Of a DNA stretch of 64,000 nt, positions 1 to 11,540 are shown in pieces. The position numbers were made by a program, and so were the translations under genes. The notes under the pieces were generated by a model. That model did no database searches, was not told the DNA's origin, and was given only the letters and a program-made list of their open reading frames with translations. The stretch lies in contig NC_079223.1 of assembly GCF_029633865.1 (NCBI RefSeq), positions 8,461,432 through 8,525,431 of the forward strand, read 5' to 3'. Source of the DNA: Lampris incognitus. Taxonomy: Eukaryota > Chordata > Actinopteri > Lampriformes > Lampridae. Each line of letters opens with the position of its first letter. Position 1 is the stretch's first letter.

Positions 1-111
1 GTCCATATCTGAACCGCTTATCCTGCTCCCAGGGTCGCGGGATGCTGGAGCCTACTCCAGTAGTCATTGGGCGGCAGGCGGACAGACACCCTGGATAGGG
101 CCGACACACGG
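1..111 (-). repeat. SINE family A, fragment cut by window edge
   Basis: Minus-strand 3' part of family A: ACCGCTTATCCTGCTC, the GGGCGGCAGGCGG segment and GACACCCTGGAT. The rest lies outside the window or is truncated. Confidence 0.8.
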
Positions 112-800
112 TGAATTTTTTATTTTTTTTTGATAAGTTGGATATATGTGTTTTTGTAGTTTGGACATATGCGTTCTTGTAGTTTGCATGTGTTGGTGTC
201 TGTGTTGCACGGCTGTGGGCTGAAATGTACCTGCAGATGGAATTAAATTACGAATAAATCTTCCTGAACGTGTTCCTGGATGTGTATTGTATATGTGATT
301 GTGTTAAGCTGACGGCAAAATTCTCCCCTCTTGTCCCTTGGGCAAGATAAGACCGTATTCCTCTACTGTATAAGTTGCCGAGCTGGGTATATTTCATGAA
401 TTACATAAATGTCTTGCATTATGCAGCACCACCATGGATACCTGGGCCATGGAAAGGTAGTCATTACCGGGGTCTTTCTCAAATTGTGTATTTTTGAGAG
501 AACTGACAACAACATAATACAGGGTTCGGTGTTGTGTTGTTCAATCTAATGAGCTATCCTCCGGAGGGCTGGGGGCACGGTGGAGAGGCTGCCTTATTAA
601 GAGCAGCTAGAAAGAGAAAGGGAGAGAGGAAAATAAGAGGGGGGGGGGTTACTGAAACTGTCTGAACATAGCATGGTGACCAAAGATAAGAGATATAGCA
701 CCATAGGAAGAGCAATCAGACATTATTTACACGGCCTCAAGTGAACTTCGCTGAAAGTGGTGACACACCTGCATCAGCGACAGCAAAATCAGTGAACAGG
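112..800. other. Intergenic stretch, no gene seen
   Basis: AT-rich unique-looking sequence with a short poly(G) run near 640-650. No reading frame with recognisable homology and no repeat I can name. Confidence 0.5.
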
Positions 801-812
801 AAACAGGAAACA

Positions 813-1170
813 TCCGTCCATCCATTATCCGAACCGCTTATCCTGCTCTCAGGGTCACTGGAGCCTGTCCCACCAGTCATTGGGCGGCAGGCGGGGAGAC
901 ACCCTGGACGGGCCGCCAGGCCATCACACAAACACACCTAGGGGCAATTTAGTATGGCCGATTCACCTGACCTACATGTCTTTGGACTGTGGGAGGAAAC
1001 CGGAGTTCCTGGATGAAACCCACGCAGACAGGGGGAGAACATGCAAACCTCCACACAGAGGACGACCCGGGACGACCCCCCCCCCCAAGGTTGGACTACC
1101 CCGGGGCTCGAACCCAGAGCCTTCTTGCTGTGAGGCGACCGCGCTAACCACTGTGCCACCGTTGCCACCC
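813..1170 (-). repeat. SINE family A, full length, minus strand
   Basis: A tRNA-derived SINE. The Pol III head lies at the right end (reverse complement of about 1100-1165), with a B-box-like GGTTCGAGCCC. The tail carries ATCCATTATCC. A 12-bp target duplication AAACAGGAAACA flanks it at 801-812 and 1171-1182. Confidence 0.9.
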
Positions 1171-1740
1171 AAACAGGAAACAGAGCTGAGAGAATAATCA
1201 TAGAAACCTGATAATGTCCTTTGACCTCAAAAACCACATGGTGCATTTGTTGTTTTAGTAGAGACATTGCTCGAGGGGCACACTGACATAACATGCAGGC
1301 TGTGGTCTGTCTCGCTTGCCTGTTAGCTCATGGCAGCGCTCCGGTTATTAAATCTGGGCTCTTTACATATCGCGGATCTTCAAGGGAGAGTGGCGTTGCT
1401 ATGTTTGCACTATTTTGCATTTTAGAGATAGACGTAAGACTAGTAAGCGTAATTGCACGTTGCCCTAGAGCCACAATGAAGCGTCGGCCAGGTTGGTCCA
1501 GACTTCTCTTTGTCTGTTGCTGGCACAGGGGAAAGAAACCTGCGGGTGACTGACGTGAGTAAAGGTTGTGTTGTAATAGACAACCCAGGCTGCGTACTAC
1601 GTGCTCGCAATACAACAGAGGAAGTCCCAGACATGCCACGAGCGCGGTGTGCAAATGACTATTCTTTGACTTTTTATGCTGAAGAATTATGCATGGATAA
1701 ATATCTATGTATATGTAAATAGGTAAATAAATATGCATAG

Positions 1741-2450
1741 TGAGTTAACCCCTTCAAACGTGAAGCACTTTGGGTGTCTAGAAAAACGCTATATCATCAT
1801 CATCTTCATCGTCATCAGGTCGAGCATCCTCGGATGGCTCTGACCCTCTCACGCCACCCGTCTCCATCCTGCATAGCAGCTGGAAGACCCCTCAGACGGA
1901 CGTCCTGGGTCGTCCACAAGTTGAGTGATGTCACTTATTGCAGGCCTTCCTGCACGTGCCTTTCCATGTTTGGGTGACCGAAGCAGAGTGTCGCTTGCAA
2001 GTTCTTCCTTGCTCCTCCAGCGATGACCAGCGAATCAGACCCATCGTTCTCGGGTGGTGTTTGAGATGGCGGGTACGTCGCCATAGAGACGCTTCTTTGT
2101 AGGATGCTTCTTCCAGGATACATTTAGTGCAGCACGCAGCATTCTGGTGAAAGCCCCATCAAGTTTGGATTCAAGCCATTTAGTGAGGGTCCGAGAAGAC
2201 GATCCATAAGTGAGAACGGACCCAGCTGTTGCTCGAAAACAAATCCCCGCTTCAGTTTGTCTGGTAACGTGGACTTCCAGATGATGTCGAGTCCCTCAAC
2301 GGCACCCCAAAGCCTTTCCAACTCAAAGCCGCACGTCTCTTTCGGTGGATCCGATGTTGCCTCCCAAGTAAATGAATTCCGAGACAGATTTGATGTTCAG
2401 CGCTATATAAATGTAATGATTATTATTATTATTATTATTGTGATTATTAT
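1741..2450 (+). repeat. 3' end of a 5S-SINE (SINE3-like) split by a LINE insertion
   Basis: Bases 1741-1794 (GTGAGTTAACCCCTTCAAAC to GTCTAGAAAAACGCTATAT) match the 3' end of the 5S-derived SINE at 46140-46215. The remaining tail, TATATAAATGTAATG and an ATT repeat, resumes at 2401 after the inserted LINE. The 8-bp CGCTATAT is duplicated at 1787-1794 and 2401-2408. Confidence 0.75.
1795..2400 (-). pseudogene. Degenerate non-LTR retrotransposon (LINE) 3' fragment
   Basis: Read on the minus strand in shifting frames, it gives the C-terminal part of a LINE polymerase: YLGGNIGSTERDV, then AVEGLDIIWKSTLPDKLKR, a TYGSSSRTLTKWLESKLDG-like segment and further fragments. The YLG...W...LP.KLK pattern is typical of LINE reverse-transcriptase C-termini in animals. 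The 3' tail is a GATGATGA-type repeat at the left end. Frameshifts make it dead. The clade is not assigned. Confidence 0.7.
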
Positions 2451-3271
2451 GATTATTATGCACTCCCATTGCTTGCATGCATATGTTTTCTAATTGCATT
2501 ACACTTACTTGTGTCTTCATCTCCATTGATAAAAAAATGTGTCTCAAATCATTTCCATTGATAAAAAAAAAATGAGTGAGAATTATTTTTAGCTATGTGT
2601 GTAACCAATGGAAACCACAACTCAGTATGGAACGGAAGTTCACAAACCCTTTTTATGTCAAGGATGCCAGACTGAATCAGCTCAGAGGCCATATCTTAGA
2701 AGACGATGCCCTGAGAACTGCAAGTGAAAGATTATTTTCCCAGATATAAGGTAGTTCAGTACTATATACTGTGTATGTGGGTCAGTCTGAGATGTGGCTT
2801 GATAAGAACGGAGAGGTTGAAATTCACCGCTGAGATATCCACTCTAATGCAACAAGACAAAGAACAGACCCGCGGAGGTAACATTTTTTTTAAATGCTCA
2901 ATAGGTCCCTAAGGATTCCCATCCCTGGACACTGTAGTCTATCTCTATATCTGTCCCTGTCCTCTATTATGCCCAACCTGACACAGTATCGTTGCATTGT
3001 TCAGAAATGTGATCTGTATTTACACTGAATATGACAAGCCAATGGGACCTGCAGCTATGACACAGCACCACAGTCAGTTCGGCGGATCCCTCCAGTTTTT
3101 CTCTTTCACATAATTAGTTCAGAAAAATATGCACAACTTGGGACCCATATCAATTATATGGTAAAGATGTAAAACATTTAGATGAGATGAATCGCTGTCA
3201 GGCTGACAGCTGACAGACAACAGTTTGTAGTTATCTGTCTTTCTCGCTCATATTTATTATGCATGCATGAA

Positions 3272-3275
<4 letters not shown>
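2451..3275. other. Intergenic stretch, nothing recognised
   Basis: Unique-looking AT-rich sequence. Short frames only; no homology I recognise. Confidence 0.45.

Positions 3276-3325
<50 letters not shown>
3276..3325. repeat. (GT)n microsatellite
   Basis: About 25 uninterrupted GT dinucleotides. Confidence 0.98.
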
Positions 3326-3326
<1 letters not shown>

Positions 3327-3446
3327 TTGTTGCGTGGTCTCGTTCAGCTTCCTTTGTGTGGATAAATTTGTATTTCAAACCATCAAGAGCGAGAACACTT
3401 TTTGCAAAGTGAGGACATGTTGGCCGGGTCCTCACCTCAAGTTTCT

Positions 3447-4765
3447 ATTTTCGGGTTGGCTTGGGTTGAGGGTCAGGGTTAGAATTACTGTTGGGTTAAA
3501 GTTGGGGTAAGGGTTAAGGTTAGGCATGTGGCGCTGATGGTTAGGGTTAGGATTTGGGTTGAGGGTCAGGGTTAGAATTACTGTTGGGTTAAAGTTGGGG
3601 TAAGGGTTAAGGTTAGGCATGTGGCGCTGATGGTTAGGGTTAGGATTTGGGTTGAGGGTCAGGGTTAGAATTACTGTTGGGTTAAAGTTGGGGTAAGGGT
3701 TAAGGTTAGGCATGTGGTGCTGATGGTTAGGGTTAGGATTTGGGTTGAGGGTCAGGGTTAGAATTACTACTGGGTTAAAGTTGGGGTAAGGGTTAAGGTT
3801 AGGCATGTGGTGCTGATGGTTAGGGTTAGGATTTGGGTTGAGGGCCAGGGTTAGAATTACTACTGGGTTAAAGTTGGGGTAATGGTTAAGGTTAGGCATG
3901 TGGCGCTGATGGTTAGGGTTAGGATTTGGGTTGAGGGTCAGGGTTAGAATTACTGTAGGGTTAAAGTTAGGGTAAGGGTTAAGGTTAGGCATGTGGCGCT
4001 GATGGTTAGGGTTAGGATTTGGGTTGAGGGTCAGGGTTAGAATTACTGTAGGGTTAAAGTTAGGGTAAGGGTTAAGGTTAGGCATGTGGCGCTGATGGTT
4101 AGGGTTAGGATTTGGGTTGAGGGCCAGGGTTAGAATTACTACTGGGTTAAAGTTGGGGTAAGGGTTGAGGTTAGGCATGTGGCGCTGATGGTTAGGGTTA
4201 GGATTTGGGTTGAGGGCCAGGGTTAGAATTACTACTGGGTTAAAGTTGGGGTAAGGGTTAAGGTTAGGCATGTGGCGCTGATGGTTAGGGTTAGGATTTG
4301 GGTTGAGGGTCAGGGTTAGAATTACTGTAGGGTTAAAGTTAGGGTAAGGGTTAAGGTTGGGCATGTGGTGCTGATGGTTAGGGTTAGGATTTGGGTTGAG
4401 GGCCAGGTTTAGAATTACTACTGGGTTAAAGTTAGGGTAAGGGTTAAGGTTGGGCATGTGGTGCTGATGGTTAGGGTTAGGATTTTGGTTGAGGGTCAGG
4501 GTTAGAATTACTACTGGGTTAGTTAGGGTAAGGGTTAAGGTTAGGCATGTGGTGCTGATGGTTAGGGTTAGGATTTGGGTTGAGGGTCAGGGTTAGAATT
4601 ACTACTGGGTTAAAGTTAGAGTAAGGGTTAAGGTTAGGCATGTGGCGCTGATGGTTAGGGTTAGGATTTGGGTTGAGGGCCAGGGTTAGAATTACTACTG
4701 GGTTAAAGTTAGGGTAAGGGTTAAGGTTGGGCACGTGGTGCTGATGGTTAGGGTTAGGGCCTAGG
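3447..4765. repeat. 93-bp G-rich minisatellite, about 14 copies
   Basis: The unit is 93 bases, beginning GTTAGGGTTAGGATTTGGGT and ending GGCATGTGGCGCTGATG. Copies differ by point changes (GTTGGG/GTAGGG/CTACTGGG; GCGCTG/TGCTG). One unit near 4515 has a short deletion. The plus strand is rich in TTAGGG/GGGTTA words, so it is telomere-like in composition but not a telomere. Because 93 is a multiple of three, the minus strand stays open for 341 codons (3432-4457) with a 31-residue period. I judge this an artefact, not a gene. Confidence 0.95.
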
Positions 4766-4866
4766 AAATGAATATGAATATAGTCAGCTGGGGTTGTCAC
4801 ATACATAGACAATCAAATGTGTGTGTCTGTCTGCATCTGTGTCTGTGTGTGTGTGTGTGGGAGGTC

Positions 4867-5880
4867 TGTGCATATGTTTTTTTTAAATAGCAACATTAAT
4901 GAACTTACAAACATCATAGAACAATCAAGAACATAAATGCCAGGGGGTGGAAAAATAGATACAATAAAATAAGTAAAGAAAAGAAAAATAACCTTAATAT
5001 ACCCAGCGAGGCGATCAATTCTGTTCCTATAAGAAAAAGTAATTAAATAAAGTCATTGTTTCTGCAGCCTTCTTATTGTAACTTAAAGCTATTGTGTCCA
5101 TGTAATGTTCCAAGTCCTTTGTGAAAACACTGTAAAGAGGAGTCCTTTTACACAACTTGCATCGATGAATGTGATATTTTGCCAGAAAGCGGATGAGGTT
5201 CATAACAAAAGCATCGCCCCCCCCCCCCAAATTCTTATGCTGAGTATGAAAACCAAGCAAAATGTACTTGTAAAATAACTCAAAGTTGTCCAATAGCTTC
5301 TCTCTAATGAGCACTGATGTGTCTTCCCGTAGTTTTTTCGTAGGCCGGCAGTACCAAAAGATACTATGTTGCCATTGTTTCTGGATGGAGAGAACAAAAC
5401 GAGCATAATGTATTCATGTCGCTCGCATATTTAGAAAGAACTTGCTTAACTGGATAACACCTGTGAATTGTTTTGAACGAAACCTCTTTTACTTTGTGAG
5501 ACGATATCTATCAGGTAACGTCCAGCTTTTTTCCCCCTTGGAATATTCTGGTCAAACTGGGACCAGTAAGCTACAACATATGGAGAGGTGGCAAAGAGTA
5601 CGGACAGCCTTATTGTTTTGGGGGAGGGGCCTTCCACACATTGTTTCATTTGCATGTACTAAAGGAACAACGGACGGATGTTGAGTACCTTGCAATAAGG
5701 AAACTGAACCACTGGGGATAGCCGCCATCTTTACAGCAAATTCTTTGGGTGTTACTGGAAAATTAGAATGCGCAAGAAACTCGTCATATGTCACGAGACA
5801 ACCTCGGGAGTCCAGCAGCTGTCCTGCCAATAAAATATTTCTGTCAGGTTTCTGCGCGTTTCTGTGAGAGATGGCGCAAG
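4867..5880 (-). pseudogene. L1/Tx1-like LINE, 3' end of ORF2 and 3' UTR
   Basis: Minus-strand frames give conserved C-terminal pieces of fish L1-type ORF2 in order: LLDSRGCLVTYDEFL and FPVTPKEFAVKMAAIPSG (about 5710-5830), SPYVVAYWSQFDQNIP (about 5520-5570), and FLAKYHIHRCKLCKRTPLYS with DLEHYMDTIALSYNKKA (about 5060-5200). Stops and frame changes separate them. The AT-rich tail lies to the left. The element is 5' truncated. Confidence 0.75.
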
Positions 5881-5957
5881 AAAGAGAAAAGAAATGGTTC
5901 ACAGGATCATTTCAGAAAGCATGTAAACTTCTACTATTCGCAGACAGATCCTACACA

Positions 5958-6648
5958 CGGCGGCACGGCGGTGCAGCGGTTGCCTCACAGCAAGGAGGCC
6001 CCATGGTAGTCCAGCCTTGGTGGGTCATCCCGGGTCGTCCTCTGTGTGGCGTTTGCATGGTCTTCCCACGGCCCAAAGACATGTAGGTCAGGTGAATTGG
6101 CCATACTAGTGTAACCGGTTACTTTCTTGCCCGGTGCGGGATTCGATACGGGGTGTACCGCACCACAAGGCGACGTCACTAACCGCTCGGCTAAAGGGTC
6201 AGACTCGCTACCTAGGGGCTAACGTGTCTTATTAGTAGTTTAAGGTCGTCACCCTCTCCCGGAAGCGCGCCTTCGCGCTCTGTTCTTCCCGCGCTCCGAA
6301 GAGACTTCTGAGGATCTGCACACTTCCGGATCCCACCGCTGCCACCAATGTAACCGGTTATTTTCTTGCCCGGTGCGGGATTCGACAGGGGTGTACTGCA
6401 CCACAAGGCGAAATCGCGAACCGCTCGGCTAAAGGGCCAGACCCGTTTGCTAGGGGGCTAACGTGTCTTATTAGTAGTTTACACTAAATTGTCCCTAGGA
6501 ATAAATGTGTGTGTGTGCGTGTGCGTGTGCGTGTCCGCCCTGTGATGGGCCTGGCGGCCCGTCCAGGGTGTCTCCCCGCCTGCCGCCCAACGACTGCTGG
6601 GATAGGCCCGACCCTGAGAGCAGGATAAGCGGCTCAGATAATGGAATG
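5958..6648 (+). repeat. SINE family A, split by a miniature LTR element
   Basis: The head at 5961-6109 (GGCACGGCGGTGCAGCGG, ending CCATACTA) continues at 6484 with CTAAATTGTCCCTAGG through CAGGATAAGCGGCTC. Joining the two flanks restores the family A consensus, so the sequence between is a later insertion. Confidence 0.88.
6110..6483 (-). mobile_element. Miniature LTR retrotransposon (TRIM-like), copy 1, with tRNA-like LTRs
   Basis: Two direct repeats of about 133 bp (6110-6242 and 6349-6483, roughly 90% identical) flank 106 bp. On the minus strand the intact LTR starts TGTAAAC and ends GGTTACA. Right after it, one spacer base on, comes TGGTGGCAGCGGTGGGAT, which is complementary to the 3' end plus CCA of a vertebrate tRNA-Leu (isoacceptor ending CCCACCGCTGCCACCA). 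Each LTR holds an A-box (TAGCCGAGCGG, 6183-6193 on the minus strand in the 3' LTR) and a weak B-box (TATCGAATCC). Insertion into SINE A left CTAG/CTAA, probably a 4-bp duplication. No coding capacity. Confidence 0.8.
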
Positions 6649-6739
6649 GCACGGAATGGAACGTCATACACGCACGAATTTGTACGCGTTTGCCTCAGTC
6701 TCATTCGTCTCCATACAAAATCGGGGGTGGGGAGGGGAG

Positions 6740-6967
6740 GGGGGGGGAACCCCTGCGCGTGCTGAGCGCGCTCCCGCAGTGGGCGGGGCGTTGGTGACGC
6801 GCCGTCGCGTCCCGCACTCAGCGCGTACGGAGGGAGGGGGGCGTTGCGCGAAGGAGGGGGCTGCGCGGCGTGGATACGGAACTGCCGTTTGTGGACTCGG
6901 CCGACGCGGAGAGAGACGCCGCCGAAGACACCGAGAGACATTCTCCTAACGCCGTATCGAAGCGAAC
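6740..6967 (+). promoter_or_regulatory. micu1: GC-rich promoter region and predicted non-coding exon 1 of micu1
   Basis: This stretch is strongly GC- and CpG-rich, unlike the AT-rich surroundings, and CpG richness continues to about 7300. It ends at AAC|GTGAGT (donor at 6968-6969), which splices naturally to the coding exon at 14995. The join places A at -3 of the start codon (GAACGATGT), a good Kozak context. I see no ATG between 6900 and 6967. No TATA box is evident. The transcription start is not determined; the 5' limit given is only where the CpG-rich sequence begins. A non-coding first exon matches the human gene as I know it. Confidence 0.6.
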
Positions 6968-7632
6968 GTGAGTAAAGCGCGACCCTTCCCTCGCCCGCGC
7001 AGCTTGACGTGCGAAAATGGCGCTGCGCCGTTTAAACTGTTAAGCTAACGTTTTAGCCTCCTTCGCTCTTGCTAGCAGACGTTAGCCGTCGAACCCCAAA
7101 GTCGTCGTGTGCGTCGTCTGCAAGAGGCGCCGTATGCGGGCGTATTAGAGGGGAAGAGAAAAGAAAAGAAATCTTTCGTAGCTGACGAATTAAGAGACAG
7201 CGAGTCGAGACGGCGACGTAGCCCCCCGCCGCCGCCCCCGTCCGTAGTTCGTGGACGGGGCGACTTGACAGCAGGGCCACCGACCACAACAAGGCCGGCT
7301 GACCCGGGCTTTCGCTGCAGGCGCGTTAGCAACCTGCCTTGTGTTGTCACTCAGGCGTCATCGGAGGAACTTCGGTTGGCTTTTCTTTTATCGTCGCTAA
7401 TGTGCAACATAAACGTTATTCGGTGCGTCTTTACGCTGGCCAGTGTTGGTGGGCTAAACTTTACTATGCTGCTCCCATCAGCTCAGCTGTGGTCTCCTCC
7501 CTGTGGCTAGAGTGGTATGACCAAGTCATCGCAGCCCTCACTAGCCAGCCCAATGCCATCTTATGTATTCTTAAAATCTAAATTGGTGGAAGATTTCCTG
7601 TCAGCAGGTCCTTAAGGTGCAGCTGGTAATAT

Positions 7633-7889
7633 CCTTCTTTCAGCTTTTTCCCTGTTTTTCAGGGGTCGCCACAGCAGATTTTACAGTTTCCATCAGGACC
7701 CTGTGAGGGCACAGTACCAATGACCGTTGTTCGATCCGGTATGGTCTTGTCAATCTGCATATTGATTTGGCAAAATTTTACGTCGGATGCCCTTCCTGAC
7801 ACAACCACTAACCCTATGGACAGGGGCACAGGTAAAGCGCTGGATGCCACCCCAGTATTCATGGACTTGCGCCCATGCCTGTCGCTATT
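7633..7889 (-). repeat. Family D retroposon, minus strand
   Basis: Same family as 20435-20730. On the minus strand it contains GTTGTGTCAGGAAGGGCATC and GCTGTGGCGACCCCTGAAA and ends AAAAAGCTGAAAGAAGG. A 14-bp target duplication GCAGCTGGTAATAT flanks it (7619-7632, 7890-7903), showing LINE-type retroposition. Confidence 0.85.
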
Positions 7890-8570
7890 GCAGCTGGTAA
7901 TATGAATTGTATTATTTGAGCCCGGTCTAGGTTTGCCACTAGGGAAAATAAAAGCTATTCGTGTTAATGGTTTCACTTAAAAACTTACCAAAATAAGCCA
8001 GAACATGTGAGAAGGTAGCTGCATGTAACCCTGGTCAAGTCAATGCCAACACAGAAAAGTTTGTTGACAGGACACTGCTTCTGCAGTAATCCATTAAAAG
8101 GCATGAATATGCACAGTTTGAATGTTCCGTGCTCCAGGCTTCCACGACGAAGCAACTTTCCCCTGGCAGTGGAAGAAATATTTAAAACGGCTCGGCTGGG
8201 AAATGTTGTCACAAGAGGGGAAAGTATGTTTTGCCGCCCCAGGCTGTTGAGATGCTGCCGCCTGTTCCTTGTTTATCCCTCTAGTTTTGAGAATCTGAAA
8301 TATCCCAGTTCCAGGTTTGTTTCCAACACTACCCCGAGTCTCGTAAGTGTGTGTGTCTGATCATCTATCTGCCGGCTGGCTAGCAGAGAATGTCCAACAG
8401 AAGTGGTGTGTGCAACCAGTGTCTGCTTTTCACTTCAAGAGCAATCTTTGTTTGTCTTTAAGATATTTTTTAAAGTTTGCTTAAAGCATAATTTTGGGCT
8501 TGAGTTTCTTTCCTCTTCTTCGGCAATTTCAAGCTTCATAAGTTGTCAAGTGGGGTGATGATAATCCTTT

Positions 8571-9020
8571 TTTTTGGGGAGGGGGGTTCTCCATTTTTCT
8601 CTCTGATTGTACTTGGCCAATTACCCCACTCTTCCGAGCCATCCTGGTCGCTGCTCCACCCCCTCTGCCGATCCGGGGAAGGCTGCAGACTACCACATGT
8701 CTCCTCCCATACATGTGGAGTCGCCAGCCACTTCTTTTCACTTGACAGTGAGGAGTTTTGCCAGGAGGACGTAGTGCGTGGGAGGATCACGCTATTCCCC
8801 CCCAGTTCCCCCTCCCTCTGAACAGGCACCCTGACCAACCAGAGGAGGCACTAGTGCAGCAACCAGGACACATACCCACATTCGGCTTCCCACCCGCAGA
8901 CACGGCTAGTTGTGTCTGTAGGGACGCCCGACCAAGCCAGAGGTAACATGGGGGCTCGATCCGGCGATCCCTGTGTTAGTAGACAACGGAATAGACCCCT
9001 ATGCTACCCGGATGCTCCCA
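8571..9020 (-). repeat. SINE family B, full length, minus strand
   Basis: Runs from the poly-purine tail side (left) to the Pol III head (right, GGATGCTCC end). The 12-bp target duplication TGATAATCCTTT is at 8559-8570 and 9021-9032. Confidence 0.93.
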
Positions 9021-10207
9021 TGATAATCCTTTAAGCGTAATGCTTGAGGATGTTGCCTTGAATTATTATTTCCTCTCCACTGTTTGCAAATATGAACATT
9101 TTCAGCCTATATTTGTTTACATTTTGGAAAGGTCAAGGTCATGTAGCTAAGTATGCCGAATTAGCTATTATAAGTTCCTGTTTGCTATGCACCATTGGAG
9201 GTACTGACAGCTATCGCAGAATTATTTTGATACCAAAGAAAACTTCAAAATGTGAGGGTTCCCAGGCAAGTTCTGGAGTTATAAGATCTATGGACATTTA
9301 TTTGCAATGGACTTCAGGCATAATTGTAATTTTTGGAAAGTGTAAGTCACACTGAATCTAGAAATATGCGTATATTGTCAGTGTGGACAAGGAAGAAGGA
9401 AAAGAGAACAGAGTGACCAGGAGTAGATCAAATAAAATACCCTAAGATAATAATACGTATGTGCCTGTGTTGTTTATCCTGCCGTGCTAGTCCCTAAAGA
9501 AATCGAATGTTATTTGAGTCAATGTTCCTCCGTTGCCCTAATATTCAGTTCAGAGTATTGAAGGCCACATTTACTTGTATTGAAGACCACATTTACTTGG
9601 CATTGTTGAGGATCATTCATTTGCCATAAGAGCAGCCCAGATTATTATGGTATGGATTCAAATTTGTCAGCAAAACATTCATCCTGTGAGCGCTACTCCA
9701 TTATAGTATAACATAAATAGGTTTCAACATTAGTAATGCTGTTTACGCCAAATCCCTACCCTACCTATGTTGTGTAACTTAAAAATAGTATAATATCAGA
9801 CAAAGTTTACCTCTTTTTAGGTGGCAGGAGGGAAAATTCGTTATCCAACACATATGTTGTATTATGGTTTCAGAATGATGATGACAGTAGGAGAATAATT
9901 AGATGGAAAATAGGATGTAGACCCAACAGGATGATTTTTTTTTTCTTCCAGGGCAACTATAATGTTTTTCCCAAATGATGTACAGAGTTTTAAGCATTCT
10001 GTTACCTCAAATGGCGTGAAAAATATTGCATGTAGCTACCGTAAATGGGAAGAAGATCTCCCTGGCGGAGCATGCCCCCGGGACCCCCTAGATTTGGGCT
10101 AAGTCCCGAATGTTTACAATGTTTGGCTCCGCCCCTGGTTGACATGTTGAAGCAGCAACAAATAGCAGACAGCCACTTTATTTTCATTTTATTGTGTAGC
10201 TTGCAAT

Positions 10208-10530
10208 GAAATTATAGTTTACAATGAAATTTGTTTTCTGCATTTAACCCATCCTATTGTATAGGAGCAGTGGGCAGCTGCAGCGCCCAGGGACCAACTC
10301 CAGTTCTCCTTTCCTTTGCCTTGCTCAGCGGTACAGGCAGGAGTATTAACTCTAACATGCATGTCTTTTTGATGGTGGGAGGAAACCGGAAAACCCGGAG
10401 GAAACCCACGCAGACACGGGGAGAACATACAAACTCCACACAGAAAGGACCTGGGACGGCCTGGGGTTCGAACCCAGGACCTTCTTGCTGTGAGGCAACA
10501 GTGCTAACCACTGGGCCACCATGGCGCCCA
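10208..10530 (-). repeat. SINE family A2 (A-type head, different tail), minus strand
   Basis: Has the GGTTCGAACCC B-box and A-type head at the right, and the A2 tail (TTTCTGCATTTAACCCATCC, minus-strand sense GGATGGGTTAAATGCAGA) at the left. Confidence 0.85.
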
Positions 10531-11049
10531 GATATTACTTCCCGCTGTAACATCTACTTCAAACCTGATAGATTGGGCACAACTAAATTGACACCACCTT
10601 GGCGAGCCCTGCTAGAGGGCCTGCACTCATGATGCTTTTGGTGTGAGCGCAAGGTTGTCCTTACGCTGTCTGAGAAAATTTAATAAGACCTGCTATGCTT
10701 ATTGATCTATCTTGGCAGGCATGAGACGTGTAAGTATAAAAGACAAACCCTTGAAAAGTCTTAACTCTATTCTGCTCAAGGTTCACCAAGGTGTGAGAAG
10801 AAACAGCCAAGTCAATATGCTAAGAAAATACATTATTTCACTTTAATCCATATCACAGAAGGTGAATCAGTTCATCTGGACACAACTTTTAAACCATAGC
10901 TTTCACTTTTAAATCTTAAGATTTTCATCTAGCCTTATACAGGATGCTAAACTTTGTCTTGCCATTTCTGCAAACCTCACCCAGCCTAGGTGAGGCCTTA
11001 TCATTCTGTAAGCGGCCACTGTTTTTAATTCGATCGATTCAAAATTGGC

Positions 11050-11540
<491 letters not shown>

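Noticed and set aside
3432-4457. 341-codon open frame on the minus strand rich in NPNPNPNHQ repeats
   Set aside because: It is the 93-bp minisatellite read in an open frame; no promoter, no splice or homology signal, and the frame breaks when one unit has a deletion.
3447-4765. CRISPR array or telomere
   Set aside because: Units are contiguous 93-mers without spacers and the organism is a vertebrate. Pure TTAGGG arrays are absent.
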